Part shown: piece after piece, positions 56,726-64,000 of the stretch
Numbering within the stretch: position 1 is the stretch's first letter
Layout: each line of letters starts with the position of its first letter
Assembly (NCBI GenBank): GCA_015680905.1
Contig: CM027377.1
Location: 59,355,501-59,419,500 of the forward strand
Origin: Coptis chinensis
Lineage: Eukaryota > Streptophyta > Magnoliopsida > Ranunculales > Ranunculaceae
DNA length: 64,000 nt
Direction of reading: 5' to 3'
Program-made: the position numbers and the translations under genes
The notes under the pieces: model-generated
What the model was told of the DNA's origin: nothing
Databases searched by the model: none
Seen by the model: only the letters and a program-made list of their open reading frames with translations

Positions 56726-57053
56726 CAACCATCATATCATCATTCCAAAAATAAAATGAAGTCAAATTAATAGACGCCATTTAAAAAGGAAAAGGAAACA
56801 AGCCAAGTTTTTTATTTCATAAAACAACTCATAAGCTAATACAACTAGTCCATTCTTCAAACAAGCAGCTCATGCAAATACAACTACGATACTTAACTAA
56901 CATAACTAAAACAAGACCAACTCAAGCCCTAAATCTAACAAAATCTAGATACTTTATTCCAATGTCATCACAGTCAAATCCATAGCATCCTCAGTTGTAA
57001 GCCCCCAGTTAATCTCATCAACATTCGTTTGCTTTTCGGGAGTGTTGCTTCTA
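56726..57053. other. Tail of the minisatellite and 3' flank of the Ulp1-like pseudogene
   Basis: 328 AT-rich bases with no open frame; probably the 3' UTR of the minus-strand gene. Nothing further is seen. Confidence 0.35.
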
Positions 57054-60000
57054 TTATGCTTTCCAGCAGTATGGTTCATCGGTTAGTAATTTGTACACTA
57101 ACTCCCCCCTGAAATCAGTCATCGCGTTTTGGTGTAATTTTGGGAAGTGATCAATGGAACGTGCCTTCCACTCCATGAATTTGCACACAAATAGTCCGCA
57201 GTCCACCTTAAAGCTCAAACAAAAGAAGTATTAAATCTTGTGTCACATTTCTAGTGTTAGACTAACTTTATCACAAAAGAACTAGGCTAGAAGTACTTAC
57301 GAATCTGGTCATTGCTGAGGATACTTTCCATTCTTATGCGCAATGTGCTCATTTAAAATTGTATAGACACGTTCCTTCTGTGTTGCCATTTCAAATTGAT
57401 AGAAGATATTACAAATATCATCAGTCAAAAATACTCTAACAAATCCTACAAATTAAAATCGACAACAAAAAAGTTTCACATGCAAGTGCACAAACTCAAG
57501 TTTAGTAACTCACTATTTTTGTGGCATTCCTGTAGGGAACGGATGTGAGGGGATATCTTGTGTTCATTGAATCAAAGTGTGTCCATACGTCATCCATCAT
57601 GTTATAATGTAGGAGCGTCCAATGGTATCCCCCATTTTCTTTGACTGTTTTGCTACTATTTATAGGAAATAATAGATTCTGAACATTTTCGTGAAGTTGA
57701 TGCAGTGGATCAATCAATAACACTTTCTCAAGGTGTTTTGCAAAAATCACAGCAGTCTATCAAAAAATATTAATAATAACCTAATAAGAATATGTAATCA
57801 ATATACCAATACCAATAGTATGCAACATTGTGCATTATATAACCCTAGGTTTCGAACATACGCAAGTCATAGTGTCAAAGTAATGGCTAAATGCTCTATT
57901 CTGAGGGTTACGACCAGGATAAATTATCTTCTCTATCTCTCGAGGATACCAATTTAATACCTGCATAGTGCATCCCAGAAGTAAGTCAATTTTAATCGAT
58001 GATATATGAGAAAAAATTGTGTGCATAGCTTACCTGGCCATTAATAAATCTATTAAGCGCCAATTCTTCCAGATGTTTATCGTGTACTTGAATTGTGTCT
58101 CCATCCCAAGCGACGGTGCTACAATGAAACACATACATTACGTACACCAGTTAATACACTAACATATACATCTCGGTGATGGCAAATTCAATTGTCATTG
58201 CAAATACATACGACTATGCATTCTTTACAGTCAAATGAACTTGGCATCATAAAAGGCTTTCAGATTAACTTAGATTTTACATACTTTACATGTGCAGACT
58301 TGAAAAACCTCCCAACCACTAGCTGCTTTCAAGAATTAAGACATTGAAACACTGTTGAAGATTCTACTGAAAGTAGCTTTTCACCAAGATTTGTTGTAGT
58401 CGGACAGTCGTCTATACATATTACCGTAACCAGTTTTTGTTTTCCCTCTCTCGCATTCTTCTTCTTCACTTTTTGTGTAGGCTTTCTCATCCTTTTTCTT
58501 TTGATTTACAACCATTGATCCCAACTCCGGTTGTAGCTCCTCTTGGTTGGCTTCATTTGTTAGCATCACATCTACTGGGACAGACGGTGCCAATGGCAAT
58601 GCTTGCATATCATTATCTCTAAAAGGTGACATCTCATTTTCAGCCTCCACCCCAGACTCCTTCTTGGAGTCCCCATAATTAGCATCCTCCTCACTCTCTT
58701 TCTTACCCTCTTCCTCATCCTTCTTTGTACTTATAAATTGAGAGCATCTACACCAACAACTTTCAATTTATTCTTCTCTTTCTTTTAATTTGGCCTTCAA
58801 GGCTTCATTCTCTACCCGCAGGCTTTGATTTCCTTCTTCCAACTTAATACACCTTCCCCTTAAATCCTCTTCTATTGGAATCGGATCACTTGTCAACGTA
58901 ACAAGCTCCACTTCCTTAAATTTGATTTCAACGGTCACCTGAAAACACCGATAATAACTTCACACAGTAAGAATGCAATGTCAAGTGTTCATTTGACACT
59001 GAAAATAGGGGATTTGTCTAGGAAAAAATTACATTGGAAAAAACTACTGTCGAATGCATTTGACATTGGAAATGATCAGTGTCAAGTTAATTTGACATGG
59101 GAAAGAAGCTGAACTTCACAAGTGATAAAAAAATCAAATCAATATCAAATGAACTTGACATTGCAACAGAGTTCCGGACAGTGAAAACTACTTTCATAAT
59201 TGGAATGAAATTCTGACGACATCGAAATTTCGAAGAAGACATCATATAGGGGGAAGGGAAATAACTTCAAATTCTAATACATTCGCTCACACACCTTGTC
59301 CATGATCAAATTTGACAAGGCCTGGGTACGAAGCGTTTTGCCGAGTGTTACAATATCCCATCTTGCGAACGAAGGTACATAATCAGCAGGTCTATTTGGC
59401 ATTGCATCAACCAAATTGACGTGATCGCACAACTAGTACTAATATCAAGAGCAACCAAAAAAAAAGTTAGTAAACATGTAAAAAATTAAATTAATAATAA
59501 AATGACAAAAAAACAAGGCTAAACTAAAGTGAATTCAGATTGTAACTTACCAAAAGAAGAACTGCGCAAGATTTCACTTTTGTAGGTTCACAGTAGTACA
59601 TCTTCATTCGGCACATAAAGTTTTGATGTATCACTTTTGGCCAGGATACTTCATTCATTATTTTTACACTCTCTAAGTACTTCAAAAACCACCACTGTGT
59701 TCTTGACGGTGTTGGAAAATGAAAAGTGGTGATAATGTATAATGAAACAAGTTTGATGAAGTCCTCTTCATCCTACTTGCCATTCCATGAATTCACCAGT
59801 TTATAATTAAATAGCATTTACAATCAATTCCTTGGACAAGTTCTTTTCCCCGCCAAAGTGACGAGTCACAAACCTCGTTTTACTCAACTCGTCTGCATCT
59901 ACATTTGTAGTCACATGACTCCCATTCATTGGGATACCAAACACTCTAGAAACATCTTCAGCTGTTAATTTGACAAACACCTTTCCTAACTTGAATGTTT

Positions 60001-60280
60001 TTTCCCTTTCATCGTAAGTTTTAATAATATCCACTATGATGCTTGTTTTTTTTACCAACATTTGTTTGTCCAACAAATCATCAAAGAACACTCTAAAAAT
60101 GTGACCAAATGGTGTTCTACCCATTAGATCATTGAAATCAACACCAACTTTTGACTCACAGAGTTTATTGGCAAGATAAAAAATTGGTAACAAGCTTGAG
60201 CGAAAAGGATAAGATTTCGTTTCTTTCTTATCTTCATCCACTATCTTCTCTTCCTTCTTTTTCTTGTTATCTTCATCCAC
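57054..60280 (-). pseudogene. Larger Ulp1/SENP-like (C48) gene, decayed, about nine exons
   Basis: Exons from high to low: 60280-59551 (with a frameshift near 59813), about 59436-59295, 58938-58385, 58118-58034, 57960-57844, 57756-57514, about 57438-57301, 57213-57054. The first exon starts MDEDNKKKKEEKIVDEDKK and holds a domain with FKLGKVFVKLTAEDVSRVFG, similar in style to the N-terminal domain of plant transposon-associated Ulp1 proteins. The 58938 exon is a charged coiled coil (CIKLEEGNQSLRVENEALKA). The protease part has VLNWYPREIEK, the catalytic His in GYHWTLLHY, Asp in HFDSM, Gln in YPQQ and Cys in VDCGLFVCKF. Defects: TAG at 59775, TAA at 58770, TGA at 57311 (in place of Trp after PQQ), the frameshift, and a phase mismatch into the 57438 exon. 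Full length would be about 720 residues. Catalytic residues survive, so the decay looks recent. Confidence 0.78.
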
Positions 60281-60989
60281 TCTAAATTGATTAGCTGCTA
60301 ACTGTATTTCTTATAGATTATGCATGAAAATAAGTATAAGAACCCAATTTATTCAAATCTAATCATTTAATAGCATTACATTCCTCTAAATAATCTAACC
60401 TCTAAGTAAACCATGACAAAGAAAAATTACATACTACATAAAAGTCATATGTAAACACATATCACGTGACATAATTTTTCTTCATTAATTTAAAAGCAAG
60501 AGCTGGGCATGCATCAAAATCCATAAATACTCAAAAAACTCAAATGCCTATGCTTAAAAATCCATAAATTAACAACAAGCTTAAAAGTTGTCTTTGACCT
60601 TCTCTCCCGGGCATCGCTTTTTGCTCCCCCTCCCCATTGACTCAAAATGCACATTTTCCTCATTTTTTCTCTTCTTCACTCTATCCACTGCTTTTATAGG
60701 TGTTGCTTTCGTCCTTGCTGGTTTTTTACTGTTAGTTGTTTTCTTCTTCATCTTCTGTAGTGGATTTGCAAGTTGTATACTTTTTAGGTTGTTGGAAGTT
60801 TGGAGTTTGGTTCTACCATTTAACTGTTGTCGGAAGTTTGGAGTTTGGTTCTACCATTTACCTGTTGTCGGAAGTTTGGAGTTTACTGTATTTTACTATT
60901 GATAGAGAAGAAAGAAAAAGAAAGAACAAGGCTAAATGGGGTTTGACATTCGAATTGTGGGCTTTAGGCCCAAACTATACTTTAACACA
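60281..60989. other. Region between the Ulp1-like pseudogene and LINE C
   Basis: AT-rich, possibly with the promoter of the minus-strand gene near 60300-60500. The open frames at 60588-60902 are low-complexity (Phe/Leu rich) and not convincing. A 38-bp tandem repeat lies at 60788-60888. Confidence 0.35.
60788..60888 (+). repeat. 38-bp tandem repeat, 2.6 copies
   Basis: The unit gttgtcggaagtttggagtt plus tggttctaccatttacct is repeated head to tail with only a few differences between copies. Confidence 0.9.
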
Positions 60990-63900
60990 CTCAGATATGA
61001 TTTCTGATGCAGAACCGGAGCTTTTTGTGATAGGACTCCTCCACCTATACCAGCTACTCTGTCAGCACAGACTCGAAGCCAAAAAAAAGAATAGAAACAA
61101 CAACCAACACCAAGCACAGGCAGTTTCTAGTAATAGAGGAAAACAGAGAAGCCGAGGGCAAGGAAAGAGAAAGGCTCACTGATTCTCATTATGATAAGAG
61201 TGTGTAGCTAGAATGTGCGAGGGTTAAATGACCACACAAAAGCTAGACAGCTAAATTTGTTTAGTAGAAAAAAGAATATTAGTTGTATGGGAATTTTGGA
61301 AACGAATGTGAAAAGAGAGAAATTTCTAGCTATATCTGGAATAGTTTGTCCTTCGTGGGAAAGTATGCATAACTATGCAAACGATGATAGTGGTAGAGTT
61401 TGGATTGTATGGAATCCGGAAATTATGGAGATTACTAAAGAGCTGGAGACGGCGCAATTTATTCACTGTAAGGTGTCTATCTTACAATATGATTTCCAGT
61501 TTACCTTGACAGTTATATATGCTAGTAATAACAATGCAGAGAGACTGATTCTCTGGGAGGAGCTAAAGTTTCTCAGTCATGGCATTCAAGGTCCGTGGTG
61601 TGTTATAGGGGACCTGAATAATGTTCTCTTCTCGCACGAAAGAATTGGGGATGTGGCAGTCCACCAGAGGGAAACAGCTCCACTAGCAAGTTGCTTAAAT
61701 GCTTTGGGGCTTTTTGATCATACCGCAACAGGATGCTTCTATACATGGAACAATGGGGGTGAGGTTGTGAGGAAATGGTCAAAGCTAGATCGGTGTCTGG
61801 TGAACTCTTCCTGGGTTTCCTTACAGTTGGCTACAAGCATGGAATTTCTAACTCATGAGTTTTCTGACCACTGCCCAATAGTTATATCTTTTCTGAATAA
61901 AATAAGAAGTCGACCACCGTTTCGGTTTTGTAATTTTTGGCGACTTCATGAGGATTTTGCACCTACCCTTGCTCAATGTTGGAACATTCAAGACCATGGT
62001 AACCCACCGTACATGCTATCATGCAAACTGAAAGCGTTAAAGGCTGTTCTTAAGGGCTGGGCTCGCTCCTTTTGTTATGATGCCCATAGGCTTGTGGAGG
62101 AAACAAGAGAAGAGCTGAGACATCTGCAAGTGAGACTACAGGTGAACCCTCTAGATTCTTATTTATGCTGCCAAGAGAGTGCCACAAGGCGCAAACTTTG
62201 TCTTTTGATCAAGATGGAGGAGGCGGACCTTTTTCAGAAGACTAATATTGAGTGGCTTTGTTTCGGGGAAAAATGTAATGTTTTTTTCTTTAATGCTATA
62301 AAGGAGAAGAAGTCTAGGAGCGTTGTATGGTGTATAAAAGACAAGGAGGGATATCTCAGAGAGGGCCAGATGGAGGTGAAAGATGCTTTTATTGAGTACT
62401 ACAAGGACCTTCTGGGTGTCACCTCACCTACTACTTGTGACCGTGCAGTCTTAAATGATCTTATTATCGCTGAAGTGGATAATTGCACAAGTCTACAGCT
62501 GGCTACCCCTATCACTGATGCAGAGATAAAAGAAGCTCTTTTTGATATGAACGATAATAAAGCTCCGGGCCCTGATGGGTTTAACGCTTTCTTTTTCAAG
62601 AAGTGTTGGGATGTTGTTGGCAATGATGTAATAAGAGCCATCCAGCACATTTTCCAACATAAGCAGATGCCTAGAGGTATAAATTCCACAATCCTTAGTC
62701 TTCTTCCGAAGAATAGAATGTCTTCTAGTGTTGATTCTTTTAGACCTATAGCATGTTGCAATATTATTTATAAATGTGTATCTAAAGTTCTCACAAACAG
62801 AATGAAATTATGTATTTCTTCTTTGATTTCTTGTGCACAATCGGCTTTTGTGCCTGGGAGGACTATATAGGATAACTTGTTGCTTGCTCATGAACTTTTG
62901 CGAGGTTATGGCCAAAAGAGAGGACCAAAGAGGTGTGCAATAAAGCTGGACATCAAGAAGGCCTACGACTCTATAAGCTGGAATTCCCTCTTGGTGATCC
63001 TGCAGAGATTTAAGTTCCCCCCGTTGTTTGTTGAATGGCTAAAGATGTGCTTCTCATCCCCGTTTTACTCCGTTCTAGTTAATGGGACACCTGAAGGATA
63101 TTTTGAAGGAAAGCGAGGGCTAAGGCAAGGCGACCTGGTCTCTCCGTATCTTTTTGTTCTTGTGATGGAGGTGTTAAGTGCTATGCTGCAAAAAGGGCTT
63201 AGGTCTAAGTCTATCCATGCTCACTCCAAGTGTAGAAAGATTGGTATCTCGCATCTTTGTTTTGCCGATGATGTTATGCTTTTCTGTAAAGGTGATATGG
63301 AGTCTCTTCTGGCGATAAAAGATATTTTGGCCGCATTTTCTAATGCAACAGGGCTACAGCTCAGTAATGCAAAATCTACCCTCCTCACGGGTAGCATGTC
63401 TGAGGAAGAAGGGCTACAACTTGCAGAAGTTCTAGGAATCTCCTTGGTTACTCCTCCAGTCTCCTACCTAGGCCTACCTCTCACGGCCACCAGATTAGGT
63501 ATTAAGGAATGCCTCCCACTCATTGAGAAAATAACGGGGAGAATTTCAAATTGGAAAAATGCAGCTCTTAGTCGAGCAGGAAGGGTGCAGCTTGTTCAGT
63601 CGGTCCTCTCCTCCTCCCAAACATATTGGGCGAAAACCTTTGTTTTGCCAAAAACAGTGCTGGATAAGGTGGCAAAGCTATGTAACAGGTTTATCTGGGC
63701 TGGACCTTCCATGGAGAGAAAGATGCATCATGCGAGTCATGAAACCATGAGAGTGGCCAAAGATCAAGGTGGGCTTGGGCTGCTAGATCCTAGAACTTGG
63801 AATAAAGCGGCTTACTGTGGGCTTGTTGTCAAGATTGCTCAGGAATATGATTGCTTGTGGGTGAAATGGACATGGGAGCATCGTATAAAGGGGGGACATT

Positions 63901-64000
63901 TTTGGACTATGAAAGAACCCAAGGACTGTTCCTGGGTGTGGAGAGGCATCCTTAGGCAATGTGGAGGCTACGGAAGAGTGTGAGATACTGATTGGCGATG
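60990..64000 (+). mobile_element. LINE C (L1-type), 5'-truncated, continues past the window
   Basis: A close relative of LINE B. Homology starts within the last part of ORF1, where cagaaccggagctttttgtg matches cagaaccagaactgttcagtg in LINE B, so the 5' end is truncated at about 60990, as is usual for target-primed reverse transcription. The 3' end lies beyond base 64000. Confidence 0.85.
61191..64000 (+). pseudogene. ORF2 of LINE C: endonuclease and RT, partial at window end
   Basis: Start ATG 61191 (MIRVCS), then TAG at 61209 where LINE B has the Trp of CSWNIRG. The endonuclease reads ILETNV, CVIGDLNNVLFSHER near 61595 (Leu for the usual Phe of GDFN), KLDRCLVNSSW and FSDHCPIV near 61860. 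The RT has APGPDGFNAFFFKKCW near 62560, FRPIACCNIIYKCVSKVL, AIKLDIKKAYDSISW, GLRQGDLVSPYLFVLVMEVL and an intact catalytic FADD near 63260. A second TAG at 62868 replaces Gln in the SAFVPGRTIQDN segment (CAG to TAG). A frameshift near 63960 ends the open frame at 63983. Only two stops and one shift in 2.8 kb make this the least damaged LINE in the window. Confidence 0.88.

Noticed and set aside
56344-56728. Minus-strand Tyr/Ile-rich open frames
   Set aside because: They follow the 86-bp minisatellite and have no protein similarity.
60588-60902. Phe/Leu-rich open frame that could be a small membrane protein
   Set aside because: Low-complexity, overlaps a tandem repeat, no start context or domain.

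Overview
This window looks like nuclear DNA from a flowering plant, probably a eudicot, in a repeat-rich, pericentromere-like region. The evidence is many decayed Ty3/gypsy retrotransposons of the Athila type (gag zinc knuckle, DLGAS protease, FMDD reverse transcriptase, tRNA-Asp-type primer site), three plant L1-type LINEs with a DUF4283-like ORF1, CACTA, PIF/Harbinger and hAT miniature elements, and spliced plant-type genes with GT..AG introns. There are no operons, ribosome binding sites or CRISPR arrays, and no tRNA or rRNA gene was recognised. The species cannot be named from sequence alone.

Layout. 1-590: inverted fragment of an Athila gag. 591-9561: Athila-like element 1 (+), lacking its 5' LTR, split by two solo LTRs of one family in opposite orientation (1444-2704 and 5327-6594) and truncated in the reverse transcriptase. 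9562-13750: minus-strand pieces of a second, gag-protease family ('family E'), with its LTR at 11917-12757 and a CACTA miniature element in its protease. 13751-21115: Athila element X (+), with a 2.4 kb 5' LTR, primer site, gag, protease, RT, RNase H and start of integrase. 21388-25607: 3' LTR and 3' UTR of an inverted relative (X2), the LTR carrying a family-E gag fragment. 25608-31313: LINE A with an 11-bp target duplication. 31325-37572: family-E copy 3 (-), split by a solo LTR (34417-36169). 38407-39760: X3, a deletion derivative. 40084-41353: another solo LTR. 41507-41607: a long TA microsatellite. 44354-44834: a Tourist-like MITE. About 45061-50913: LINE B. 52293-54509: an apparently intact ten-exon gene for a Ulp1/SENP-like (C48) cysteine protease. 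54900-56201: hAT miniature element. 56222-56725: 86-bp minisatellite. 57054-60280: a convergent, decayed second Ulp1-like gene. About 60990 to the end: LINE C, 5'-truncated and cut by the window edge.

How it fits together. Almost everything is selfish DNA in nested insertions, and the relative order can be read from what interrupts what. Four solo LTRs have recognisable 5-bp target duplications, showing removal of element interiors by LTR-LTR recombination. The only locus that reads as a working gene is the plus-strand Ulp1-like gene. It lies tail to tail with a broken, larger Ulp1-like gene. The DNA between them contains copies of the intact gene's intron 2, a duplicated 3' flank and a 31-nt piece of the other gene's exon. 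Such orphan Ulp1 genes in plants are often associated with Mutator-like elements, but no Mutator ends were found here. I found no system that I can call new with confidence. The best leads are the Ulp1 pair and its rearranged intergenic region, the gag-protease-only family, and a short hairpin motif shared by four otherwise divergent LTRs.
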